DNA of 64,000 bases from positions 908,514-972,513 of the forward strand of contig NW_020289979.1 in assembly GCF_003144245.1 (NCBI RefSeq), read 5' to 3'. The notes beneath the pieces were generated by a model. It had not been told where the DNA came from. It did not search any database and was given only the letters and a program-made list of their open reading frames with translations. Origin of the DNA: Jaminaea rosea. Taxonomy: Eukaryota; Basidiomycota; Exobasidiomycetes; Microstromatales. Each line of letters starts with the position of its first letter. The first letter of the stretch is position 1. Positions 32,501-43,157 of this stretch are shown in pieces. The translations under genes and the position numbers were made by a program.

Positions 32501-34026
32501 TTGGGAAAAGCTTCCCCCGCCCCTCCCTCCACAGGGGCTACATCGCTCGTCGTTTCCCGTTCGCGAGGCGACGGACCTACGAGCCCCGAGGAGGAGAGGA
32601 GAGAATTCCAGCTTTTCGTGGGCGGGCAAGATGATGCGGAGCGTGCGGGGCGAGGAGAGGACGTGGATAAGGGTAGGCAAGACAAGCAGCAGCAGCAGCC
32701 CAAAGCCATCTCGGAGACGATCAAGTCTCTTCTTGACCAGCTCAAGCTCATGCACGCGCAGCACCAAGCGGAGCAGATGGTTCAATGGGGCTGCTTCCTT
32801 TCGGCACGAAATCTCGCCATGCGACGTGGCAGCTCCACAATCAACGGTGACGTCGACGGCGCAGCTCATGGCAGCGGTACGGGCGGGGACGAGTACCAGT
32901 CTGGCCTGGTAGGGTATCGCACCCTCTCCCCCTCGGAGCGTCAGCAATTCGTACGTCTATGCGAGTCTGGGGTGCCTCTCTCGCTCCGGTCCAAGGTGTG
33001 GCACGAGTGCAGCGGAGCGAGCGAGATGGCCGAGCCTGGCCTGTATCGCGATCTGTTGGAGGAGCATTCCGCCTCCCTCGCCATCAGCGGCGGCGGCGGC
33101 GGCAACGGCAATGTCAACGATGACGTCGGACCCAACCCTGCCCTCATGCAGATCGACCTCGACATCCATCGCACCATGCCCACCAACATCTACTTCGGTG
33201 GGGACGGGCCCGGCGTCCCCAAACTACGTCGCGTCCTCGCCGCTTACTCGTACCACAACCCCACCATTGGGTACTGTCAGGGCATGAACAACCTGGCCGC
33301 CACCCTCCTTCTCACCCACGCCGAGGAAGAGGAGGCCTTCTGGGTCCTGGCATGCCTTCTAGAGCGCGTTGTGCCTGAAGGGTATTATACGAGTCATCTG
33401 GTCACGAGTCAGGCGGATCAACGTGTGTTGGTGGAGCTGGTGAGGGAGAGAATGCCCGGCTTGATGGGGAGGATGGAGGCGTTGGGCGTGGACCTGCCCG
33501 CTGTCAGTTTTGCTTGGTTCCTGAGTCTGTACACGGATTGTCTGCCCGTAGAGGTGAGCGCGCGCGGGGTTTGCCTTCTTACTTTGCTCCTCCTCACTTT
33601 ACTGACCCTCTCCTATCTCTCTGTGCCCCTCCCGGTACGGCACGCAACGCAGACCCTCTTCCGCGTTTGGGACCTCCTCTTCGTGGAGGGCAGTATCGTC
33701 CTCTTCCGGGTGGCCCTGGCCATCCTGATCATGAATGAGCGTGACCTCATTGCGACGGGTTCGCTCGCTGAGTTCTATGGGATGGTGCATAGCATGACTT
33801 CGAGGTTGTTCAATGTGGATCGATTGGTGCAGGTGAGTAGGCTCTCCTCCCCGCGAGAGACAGAGCTTGAAGCTGATGCTGATCTCCGTGGTGTCGCACC
33901 CAACAGCTCGCCTGCCACGATCTGCGCAACGTGGTGACCGAGGAGAAGATCGAGGCCAGGCGCAAAGTCCACGTAGCGGATATACGGGCCGAGCTTGGTC
34001 TCGATGAGGAGGCGGGGGGCGAGTGA
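29558..34026 (+). CDS. TBC-domain Rab GTPase-activating protein
   Basis: Predicted RabGAP acting in membrane traffic. Exons 29558-33553, 33653-33832 and 33907-34026 give 1431 residues. A coiled-coil segment lies at about 190-250 (ALSESTTEVNTLNEALERLT). About 800 residues of Ser/Pro/acidic low-complexity sequence follow. The TBC domain begins near 1129 (FVRLCESGVPLSLRSKVWHE). The catalytic arginine finger is visible in IDLDIHRTMPTN and the glutamine finger in IGYCQGMNNLAA. Later motifs FAWFLSLYTDCLPVE and TLFRVWDLLFVEG flank intron 1, whose removal joins them in the standard order. Intron 1 (99 nt) contains no stop and is a multiple of three. Exon 3 adds LACHDLRNVVTEEKIEARRK. The Rab target cannot be told from sequence. 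Confidence 0.9.
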
Positions 34027-34307
34027 GGTCGTCGTTGACATTGATCTCGACTTTGAATTTCCTAGTCTGTATTTCTAGCCGTCTTTGACTCTTTTTGACA
34101 TGCTATCATGTAGCACACCCACCCTCTCTGCCGTACAATGGCGCGCTCGCGTCTGTCAACGTGTTGAACCCGCGGCAAAAAATCGGACCAGACAAGCGGA
34201 GTTGGTCTGAGAGTTGGACCCGATCTGATGAGATGCAGCGGAAGCGCAGGCCGCCCGCCTTCCTTCTTGTGTCCTTTCCCACACTTCAATCTCATCCGCG
34301 TGGCAGC

Positions 34308-36065
34308 ATGGGCCTCCTGGCCCTCCTGGGCAACGTGCTCAGCCTCCTCGCCCTAGGCTGGTACGTAGTGATATGGTCCATCTGTCTCTTCGGCCTGGCG
34401 AGGGCGAGAGCCATGTTCCTAGTGCGCAGCAGCAGCAGCGACGCCGAGGCCAATTCCAAGCTCGAAGTCGACGATGAGGAAGACCGCATGGACGAAGACG
34501 ACGACGACGCCGCCTCCCTCCCGTGCGTCTCCATCCTCCGACCCCTCTCCGGCATCGACTGCGGTAGCCTCTCGCTCAACCTGGCCTCGACCTTCCACCT
34601 TGACTACCCGGCGGAGAAGTACGAAGTAATCCTCTCCGTAGCCAACCCAGATGATGCGGCCCTGCCCCTCGCCCGGGAGGTGGTGCATCGATACGCCTCG
34701 TCGAGCGGCAGCCGCGGGGGCAGCGAGCCAAGAGCACGCATAGTCGTCGGGGACATCTCTGCCGGTGTGAACCCCAAAGTGAACAATCTATTGCGCAGCT
34801 ACGTAGAGGCGAAACATGATCTGCTCTGGGTCCTCGACTCGCAGGTATGTCTTCATCCTCAAGCGCTAAGACGATCCGTCAAGTACCTACACGATGAGCC
34901 TGCCCCTGCACCTCGACCTTCACCTCGATGGATGAATCGTAAACCGCATGGTCCCAGAGTGGGATTAGTGCACCATGTACCCTTGGGGGTGATACCCCCG
35001 CACTCCCGCGCACCGGCGGGCTGGGGTTCCTTGGTGGAACGCGCCTTCCTCGGCACCACGCACGCCAAGATGTACATCGCAATCAACTCCCTCTCCATCG
35101 AGAGCTGCGTAATGGGCAAGTCCAACCTCTGGCGCCGTTCCGATCTAGAGAGGGTATCGGACACCTTTTTCTCTGTTGGTGGGGACGGCCGACGAGAGGG
35201 GGACGGGGAGGGGGCCTTGGGCAGTGAGGCGTTTCGGCTTGCGCATGGGCGGCGGGGAGATGCGCGAGACGAAGAGGATAGCGAGGAGCAGGACGGCGAC
35301 GAAGAGGAGAAGACGGAACTTCCCCCTCTGACAAGTCAAACAGCAAAGTCAAGGATCCTCCGACTCTCCCGCCCATTAGCGCGTTTCTCCATCTACCTAG
35401 CAGAGGACAACATGCTAGCCCTCTCCCTCTTCTCCCCCCCTCTTTCCCTCGCCCATCACCTCAGCCCCTCCCCAGCCTGTGTAGCACGTACAGACGTGAG
35501 TGATGTGCGTACATTGCGGGACTACGTGGGTAGGAGGATGCGATGGATCCGCGTAAGGAGATACATGGTTCCAGCAGCTACGTGGATCGAGCCCTTCACG
35601 GAGAGTGGGGTCGCGGGGCTGCTAGCCTTGGTGGCGGCAAGATGGAGGGGGTGGGGGATCGTGCAGGGTGGTGGATGGGGCAGAGCGCTTGGGGTGCTCT
35701 TGGTGCACTTTGCGCTTTGGCTCCTTGTGGATTTGGGCGTCTTGCATGCGTTGGAGAGCGGCGGGGGGGATGCCCAGCTCGGAGCAGCAACGGGGGAAGA
35801 CGAGGATGACGAGGCGCACTACGAGTCGGCATCATCGCATAGGCGCCCTATCTCCCCATCTCGTAGCCGTCGCCTCTTCCCCACCACCTCCTCCCTCCTT
35901 TCGTTCCTCCTCGCCTGGGTCCTACGCGAACTACTCGCACTACCCATCTGGGCCTGCGCGATATGGGGCGGTAACGAGGTGACATGGCGCGGTACGCCCT
36001 ACAGGATTCTGAGCGATTCGAGGGCGGCGCAGTTGAGTCGTGGGAGCAGAGGGAGGCGGGGATGA
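34308..36065 (+). CDS. GCS1: Ceramide glucosyltransferase (GT21)
   Basis: Transfers glucose from UDP-glucose to ceramide to make fungal glucosylceramide, probably in Golgi membranes. Intronless, 585 residues from the Met of MGLLALLGNVLSLLALGWYV, which forms an N-terminal membrane anchor. Family motifs are VSILRPLSGID, the D1-type aspartates in ILSVANPDDAALP, VNPKVNNLLRSY, WVLDSQV (D2), EDN (D3) and RRMRWIR, equivalent to the Q/RxxRW motif. Three more hydrophobic segments follow near the C-terminus, ending WRGTPYRILSD. Compared with animal enzymes it carries two extra acidic inserts, one after the anchor (EDRMDEDDDDAAS) and one of about 80 residues between RRSDLERV and EDN. It starts 282 bases after the RabGAP stop on the same strand. 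Confidence 0.9.
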   Translation: MGLLALLGNVLSLLALGWYVVIWSICLFGLARARAMFLVRSSSSDAEANSKLEVDDEEDRMDEDDDDAASLPCVSILRPLSGIDCGSLSLNLASTFHLDYPAEKYEVILSVANPDDAALPLAREVVHRYASSSGSRGGSEPRARIVVGDISAGVNPKVNNLLRSYVEAKHDLLWVLDSQVCLHPQALRRSVKYLHDEPAPAPRPSPRWMNRKPHGPRVGLVHHVPLGVIPPHSRAPAGWGSLVERAFLGTTHAKMYIAINSLSIESCVMGKSNLWRRSDLERVSDTFFSVGGDGRREGDGEGALGSEAFRLAHGRRGDARDEEDSEEQDGDEEEKTELPPLTSQTAKSRILRLSRPLARFSIYLAEDNMLALSLFSPPLSLAHHLSPSPACVARTDVSDVRTLRDYVGRRMRWIRVRRYMVPAATWIEPFTESGVAGLLALVAARWRGWGIVQGGGWGRALGVLLVHFALWLLVDLGVLHALESGGGDAQLGAATGEDEDDEAHYESASSHRRPISPSRSRRLFPTTSSLLSFLLAWVLRELLALPIWACAIWGGNEVTWRGTPYRILSDSRAAQLSRGSRGRRG

Positions 36066-36217
36066 ATGCGAAGGAGCGAAGGATGGGGGGGTTTAGATTA
36101 CAAGCGGTGAAAGAGAGAGACGAGAGAGAGGGAGAGTAGGGGATACAAGAGGAGCCACACCTACGCCGATTGTAACATCGCAATGATAGTCCAGACCGGT
36201 CAGCTGACCAGCGCCGA

Positions 36218-37447
36218 TTAGCAGAACTTCCAGCGATTGTTGCAGTTGGTACAGGTGACAAAGGTGGTCCTGCGATCGAGTGTAGCGCAGCGTGGTCAGC
36301 TCTTGTCTCTCTCTCGCACCTCGCGCCGCGCACACTCACATAGGCTCATCAGCGCTCCTCGTCTGTTTCTGGTAGTAACGACACTTCCTCTGCTTACACC
36401 TCCCACACTGGAACGCATCGGTCTCTGCAGTCTGTTCAGCCGCTGACTGGGCGACTAGCATATTCTGTTGTTGCAGCGCCTCATTCTCTGCCAACCTCTC
36501 CTCGGAAGCCATCTGAGCCGGAGTCAACTCTACGAGCTTCCCACCCTCAATCTCCCCTTTGACCACTCTGCGGCGGAAAGAAGGGTTGTTCTTGTCCTTC
36601 AAATTGAGGGACAGGGAACGCATCTTGTTGCGATACTCCTGGTTGACGCCGCCCCCTACTTCCCCCGAGCAGTGCTTATCGAAGACGGAGGACTCGATGT
36701 CCAGTGAGATGGCAAAGATGGTCGACTCTGGGATGGGTGGGGAGACGTCGGCAAGCTTGAGGGCGTCGAAAATGAGCTTGAGGCAGGCATTGCGTGTCTT
36801 TTCGCCTAGGAGGGTGAAGTCGGGTGGGGCCGAGGCTGGTGGTGGTGCTGATGCAGCCGGTGTTGCCTGCTTCGATGCTGAGGATGCTGATGCTGCTGTG
36901 GTGGTGGCTGAGCCTGACGCTGGAGTGGCGGGACTGGCGCTACCGGAAGGTGATTGGCCTACGGGCGTCGACGAAGCAGCGGCCCCTGCCTTGGGAGTCG
37001 TGGCTACACTTCCCGCCTTGCTGCCGCCATTACTACTGCTAGCAGCCGTACTCGACCCACCGCCAGCGCCGCCACTACCACCCTTACTGGCTCGCTCCTT
37101 GTCAATGACAGCCTTCCACCCTTGGACAAGCGATTTCGCCTTGGTCGCAATCTCTGCGTGGGGTGAGGCGCGCAATTTACCTACGATCTGGCCAATCTTG
37201 GTCGTCTGCGCGAGGCACGACAGGCAGGAGCGATGCGATGCGGTGCGACAGGATGTGATGCGATGAGTAGGCGGAGCGCATTCGGCGGATGGTGCTCGCA
37301 ACTCACCCTGATCAAATCCTCGGTAGGCTTTACCCCTTCCTTCAATCTGCTGAGCAGCGCCTGGATGTCCTTTGGCGCATCGTCGGCCATGGCCTTTGCG
37401 AGGTCCTTGTGCAGGCCGCGGATCTCCTGCACCGATAGGCCTGGCAT
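36218..37447 (-). CDS. DST1: Transcription elongation factor TFIIS
   Basis: Binds arrested RNA polymerase II and stimulates cleavage of backtracked transcripts. Minus-strand exons 37447-37307, 37205-36340 and 36269-36218 give 352 residues. Domain I (LW/TFIIS-N) is split by intron 1 between EDLIR and TTKIGQIVGKLR. A Ser/Ala/Gly/Thr-rich linker follows. Domain II begins near TLLGEKTRNACLKLIFDALK, with RNKMRSLSLNLKDKNNPSFR. The C-terminal zinc ribbon is [39 protein letters not shown], with four zinc cysteines and the catalytic Asp-Glu acidic hairpin. Intron 2 (70 nt) cuts the ribbon directly after the acidic hairpin, so the second zinc knuckle comes from a 17-codon last exon. Confidence 0.96.
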
Positions 37448-38465
37448 GGCGGGCGGGCGGGCGGGCGGATGGCGGGGGGTGAGATGGGGCGTGGTGGTTT
37501 GAGGTTGAGGAGATGGCGAGCCAAGCGTCGTGCCGTCCGTTGTCCGTCGTCCATCGTCGCGATTCGACTTTATCCCCGCCCGTCTGCCTCCCGCGGCCGC
37601 GCCCCTCCAGCCTCAGCCTCTACTTCCGCCTGTCAGCTCGAGACGCGCACGCACGCCGTCTGTTCACACGACCACACGACGCACGCCACGCACGATGGTC
37701 CTTCGAGTGCCCAAAGCGATTGTCAATGGTGTTGATCAGCAGCTGAAGCGCTTGAAGAGTGCACGAGCGTGACAAGAAGAGTGCGTCGTCTTGTCTCTGT
37801 TGTCTCTGCTGCTGCAACACGGTCTGGCGCCACGTGCGCGCGAGCGTGCCGCTCTGCCTGCGCGTACGTGTCCCGTGTCTGACCTGACTTGAACGGCACA
37901 GCCTATCTCCTAACAGCCAGCATCATCGTATGGCATCATTGATGTGTCTCATGCTCATCGCGCCTACCACCGCCTACCACCAGCCGTTTGAGCTTGCTTC
38001 ATCTCGTCTCTCTGTGTCTGTCCGTCGTCTTGGTTTCACGTCTCTCTCTGTGTCTCGATCTTGCCTTGTGATGCCTGCCTGCCTGCCTGCCGCCCCGCTC
38101 CGTCTGCTCCGTCCGTCTTGCAGGTCGAGCCGGGTACGACGGCAGCGGCATCGGATTGGATTGCGAAGCCCTCACTTGACGTCCCTTGGCTCCTCGTCAT
38201 CCTTCTCTTCACCAGCGCACCACCATCGACAGTTCTTTCCGATCGTTTGCGGCGCTCCGTCTGATCACATCGAGTCAGCTGCCCGGCACACGCACGCCCA
38301 CACGCCTCGTCACTTACAGCGCTGACCGGCTCAGCTTGGCTTGTCTACGCCGCCTCACGCGTGGATACGTAGATGGATGAAGGCGTAAAGGCCCTGCCTT
38401 GAGGAACCCAAGAGCTGCGTCGGTCTCTCGCCCTTGCTCTCCCACTCGACTTCGACGTCGACGAT
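37448..38465. other. Divergent intergenic region, TFIIS / Zn2Cys6 factor
   Basis: About 1 kb, presumably both promoters. It contains several short AUG frames on the plus strand that could be upstream ORFs of the transcription-factor mRNA. One is a 25-residue basic peptide starting at ATG 37695 (MVLRVPKAIVNGVDQQLKRL and onward). No domain-bearing gene was recognised. Confidence 0.45.
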
Positions 38466-41400
38466 ATGTCCAATTACGATGCAACCCCACATTCGCCCCT
38501 CTCGGCAGCGCATCCGGCGCATATACTCGCCTCCTTCAACCAAAGCTCAGCAACAGCAGCAGCGCCTGCCCCGCCTGGTGCACCGCCCGTTGCGGGACCC
38601 TCACATGCGATGCCTAGTGCGTCCAGCTCATCAGTCAAGTCGTCGGGGAAGAGGAAGGAGGCGAGTGCTGCAGGAGGAGGGGAAGGGCCGACCAGCCCGA
38701 CAGACGATGACGATACGGCGGATGACGGACAGAAGAAGCGCAGAAGGTGAGTCGATGATTGCGCGAGTGGTAGTCATCACGGCCTCGCTCCATACTGACA
38801 TCCTTCCTCTCGCCCACCGCCCCGCATACACAGACGAGTCGTAGTGGCCTGCGATACCTGTCGCCGCAAGAAGGTAAAATGCCAAGGACTGCCCAACGCC
38901 TCGTCCACTTGCAACAACTGCGCAGCCTACAACTATAAGTGCACTTTCACAGCAGACAGTGATCGTTCGCGGGGCAAGTATGAGATATTGGAGGGCAAAG
39001 TAGAGACGCTCTACAACGCCTTGAGGAGTGTGGCCCCGCATCTAGCAGAGGACTTTCAGAGGGGACAGCTCAACGTTTCTGGTGGCGCGGTACGGGCAGC
39101 TACGGGGAGGGTGAGCAAGGGCAGTACAAACGGCGGCGATAGCAGTGTCGGCGGGAGCAGCATGCCTGCCCCTTCCTCCTACTCGTACCCTCCTGGCTAC
39201 CCGCAACCGCACCTCCATCAACCAGGTGCCGCACCTCCCGGTCCACGGACTGGGCCTTCCCTCTTCGAGATGAACACCATGCTTCCTCCACTCGTGAGCG
39301 GCTCTTCGTCCTCGTCCTCGTCCTCGTCCCACCACTCGCAGCTGCAGCCACTCCCATCGCTCCGCTCCCTCGGTGTTGTTGAGCCACACAGGAGAAGGCC
39401 AGGCCCGCTCGTGCCCGACTTGGAGGATGGGCGGCCCAGATTCTTTGGCAAGAGCTCCACGTTGAGTCTCTTTCATGCACTGGATAGTCGACCACCTTCA
39501 CCGCAACCTCAGGCTCAGCGCGGCGAGCGCGACGAGCGCGGCAATGATGGAGAGCGGACAGAGCAGGGGAGCTCGCGTTCGCAAGCAGAGCAGGGCACCA
39601 CGCAATCTCGAGCGGACACACAACATTCGCTACAGTCAGACGCGCACACCGCCCCTCCCTCATCGGATCGCAAAGCCCCAGTCGAATGGTCCGTCCTCCC
39701 CGTGCCGACGCCCATCTACCCCTCCAACTCCCGCGAATGGGTCCACCTGATCCGGCGCAAGAACACAGTCGCAGTAGGTCGAGACGACATCTGCAGCGAC
39801 GAATGGGCAACGCGCTACATGCTCCCTTGCAGCTCCCTCATCTCCCACCTGTTGGAAGACATCTACTTCCCCTCGCTCCACCCGCTCCTCCCCATCCTCC
39901 ACCCACCAACTTTCCGCCGCGACATCCAATCCGGCCGCGCCGCCCACGATACGGCCTTTCGCGGGCTCGTATTCTGTGTACTCACAATCGCCTCGCGCTT
40001 CTCCTCCGACCCGCGCGTCCTCGCCGACCCTTCTGACCCTCACTCAGCCGGGGACCACTGGGCGGCCGGCTCCAGGCTGTACCACCAAGCCTTTGCCGCC
40101 TCGTTGATCAACGTGCAGGTCCTCCTCCTCACCGCAACATTCATGCATGCCTCCATCGGCCCCGGATCCGCATGGACCGTCCTAGGTGTGGCGGTGCGCG
40201 GGTTGATGGACATTGGCCTGCACCAGGAGAGGGCGAATAGAGAGTTTAGACCTTTTGACCAGGAGATGCGACGAAGAGTCTTTTGGTCCGCTTTCATTCT
40301 TGACAGTATTTTCACCATCTGCTTGGGAAGGCCGAGCGCGTTGAAGCTCGAGGACTGTCGTGTTGATCTGCCATTGGATGTCAGTGATGAGGCGTTGGGT
40401 CGATCGGAGGAGACGGGAGAGGAGATTGTGGTTGATGAGGAGAAGGGGCAGGGGCAGGAGTCATCACCCCGCGTCGCGTCTGGGTTTAGGCATATGGCTA
40501 AGCTTAACTTGTTGGTGCACGAGATTGTCGGGGTGCTTTACTCACATCGCAAGGGGCAGGGCGGTCCCGACTGGAAGAAGAAGGCGGGGAGGAGCCCGGC
40601 GGAGAAGGAGCGGGAGAGCGGCGAGAAGGGTCAGACAGGAGGGGAGGGTACGGGATCGCAGTCACACTCCTCGTCGTCGTCCTCTCGCCCAGAGTCGCGG
40701 GATGCCGACTCCTCGCGCCCACCGGCGGCATCCACGTCCACATCCACATCGACGCCCACGTCGACGCGCCCCCTCCCCGCCCCACGCTCAGAGATGGACC
40801 GCCTCTGTCGCCTTCTGGACGACTGGGTAGCTCAAACGCCCGCGCATCTCCGCAATGTGGCCACGAGCCCCTTCAAGCTGCAATCCGGCATCTTGACCTG
40901 CGGCACGCACGACATCCGTCTGTACATCCTCAAGCCTTTCCTCTCCTCCCCTACCCTCTACCGTCAGATCCACCCGCTCTGCATCACCCACGCCCGACAC
41001 TGCCTCCGCACGGTGCTAGACCTCTACCTGAGCGGCCACCTGCACAACATGGTCTTCATCTTCATGCAGGCCTTCATGTCCTCTGCCACCTTCCTTCTCA
41101 CCGTTTGGCACGTCACGCCCAGCCTCGAGCGATTAGGCGAGGATGCCGAGCTGATCGAGCGCACGGCACGCATGATGGCTACGGCCTTCGATGGGCGATA
41201 TGCTAGCGCCGTGTGGCGCAAGGCGTGGAGGGTGCTGCAGCGCGTGGCGGAGAGGGTCATGCCGGTTATGGGGGAGGAGATGAGGGAGAGGACCAGCAGG
41301 TGGATCGAGATGGGGTGCGAGGGGGTGCGCGTGGGCGAGGCGTCTGGGGATGCGGGACGAAAGACGCCTACGCAGACGCGCGGCGCTGCGACGAGACCTA

Positions 41401-41662
41401 CGTCGGCGGGATCATCCTCGGCCGCTTCTTCAACGATGGGCGTCGCTGCAGCGCCGGCGAATGGGTACAGTTTCGCCACGGGAGCCAATCAGGGGCCCTA
41501 TCCTACGACCTCCTTCGGCTTCGTACCCAGTCACAACCATAATCATGCCGGCGGCTCCGCAGGGGCGGGGGCAGGCGCAGGGGCGGGGCCAGGGCCAGGA
41601 TCCTTCGGCTCTCCGCCGCGTCAACATCTCTCTTCGCCTCACCACGCTCTTCCGCATTGGCA

Positions 41663-41710
<48 letters not shown>

Positions 41711-42581
41711 AGCCTACACGTCCAACGCCAGCCGCGGCGGTCCGACTCGATCGAGTGGTGGGACGTTCCACTCTTCTTCTGGGGCGGGTCCGCCCTCGCC
41801 GAGCCCTCATCAGCACCAGCATGCGCACGATGCCCAAGGCTGGACATCGTCCGGCCCTCCCCCGCCTCCACCTAACGCGTCTCGAAGACCCTACGGCGCA
41901 GGGGCAGCGGGAGGACATCAGACACCGCCCATGTTGTCAGGCCAGCCTTTCCCCCCCGGCTGGATGGCTCATCCGCACTCGCACCCGCACTCGCACTCGC
42001 ACTCGCCCGGTCGATTCGGACCTACATCCACCACGGGGCCCAACGCCAGCGCAGGCACGACCGCCGGGTCGGGGACGGCGGGCTCCTCCCCCCTTCCCCT
42101 GGACGTCAACAGTTTCGGAGACGCGCACGGAATGCTCGGAGACGTGCCTGCGCCCATGGCCGTTCCTGTGCCTGTTTCTGGGTTCCTTTCCAGCCAGAAT
42201 CACCCTCCACCCCCTCCTCCTCCTGGATTCCTTCACTCACTTGCTGGGGAGGCGCCTCCGCGTGGTAGCAACGGACTCGTCCCCGAGGCAGGGAGTATGG
42301 ACATGAACATCAATATGTTCGCCGGTGGGTCCGCTCCGGGTCAGCCGCCTGGTATGGGCATGGCCGCGGGCATGGGGATGGGCATGGATGTGGGCGCGGG
42401 CGCGGGCGCGGGCATGGACACGGACATGTGGACGGACGGAGCAGGTGCTGATTCCTGGCAGGAATACTTTTGGCGATTCTTGAGCGACGCCGACGTTGAT
42501 GTTGATGCGAGTGTGGATGGGACGGGAGAAGTGGACAGGGACGAGAAGCAGCAGCAGCAGCAGCAGCATCAGCGGGCGTAG
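38466..42581 (+). CDS. Zn2Cys6 fungal transcription factor
   Basis: Nuclear DNA-binding regulator. Exons 38466-38746 and 38834-42581 (87-nt intron) give 1342 residues. Splicing joins QKKRRR to RVVVACDTC and completes a Zn2Cys6 cluster with cysteines at about residues 100, 103, 110, 120, 123 and 130 (CX2CX6CX9CX2CX6C). A short coiled-coil follows (YEILEGKVETLYNALRSV). The middle holds a fungal-specific transcription-factor domain of the Fungal_trans type (LLEDIYFPSLHPLLPILHPP, TVLGVAVRGLMDIGLHQERA, RRRVFWSAFILDSIFTICLG). The last 450 residues are low-complexity Gly/Pro/Ser/His with a pure CAG-encoded polyGln run, probably activation sequence. Regulon unknown. The next gene downstream encodes an FMN-dependent monooxygenase, but no regulatory link is demonstrated. 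Confidence 0.9.
41661..41707. repeat. CAG trinucleotide repeat encoding polyglutamine
   Basis: About fifteen CAG/CAA codons in a row within the Zn2Cys6 factor, encoding WQ(about 15)GAYTS. Nearly pure CAG, so likely length-variable. Confidence 0.9.
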
Positions 42582-43157
42582 TGGTGTGTGAGAGGAGCGG
42601 GTGGACAATGAAGGTGCGTGCGACTCGCAGTAGAGTATCTCGTCATCCATCTTTGGGCTTGGACAGACCCATCTTACGACGATTGATCATTGAATGGAAT
42701 TCGCTACATTCTCGTTTCGTATCCTTTCCTCCTCGTCCCTGCCTTGCTCGACGCTGGATTGCCCTACCCCTGCCCCTCCCCGCTCTCGCCAAAAATCCCT
42801 TGGCCCCTGCACGCACACCTCGGCTTGAACCTCACGACCTCGGACTGGCGTGCACTGGCGTGCCCTCGCGTGCCCTCGCGTGCTTTGCCCGCCGGCCGTC
42901 GCCATCGGCTCGCGTCACCCTGCGATGGCAGGACGAGGGCAAGGGCGAGGCGAGCTCGGTATGATACGAAGGGGAGCGACTTTAATTGGACAGCCGGTGC
43001 GGTGGGCAGCAACTCATTGCAGCTGCTCAGTCCTGATGGGCAAGGGCCAGGACCGCGTGGTCATCGGCCGTTGTCACGACAGGCGGCGAAGCTTCTTGCA
43101 TCCTCACTTCTCTGCTTTTTCTTCTTCTTCTCGCCCCACCACCAATCCTTAGCAACC
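42582..43157. other. Intergenic region
   Basis: About 575 bases holding the transcription-factor 3' end and the monooxygenase promoter. Contains a short GCGTGCCCTC-type direct repeat near 42857-42885. No gene seen. Confidence 0.45.

Noticed and set aside
37695-37772. 25-residue basic peptide frame (MVLRVPKAIVNGVDQQLKRL and onward) as a small gene
   Set aside because: No family match that I recognise and no good splice partner; more likely an upstream ORF in the transcription-factor leader.
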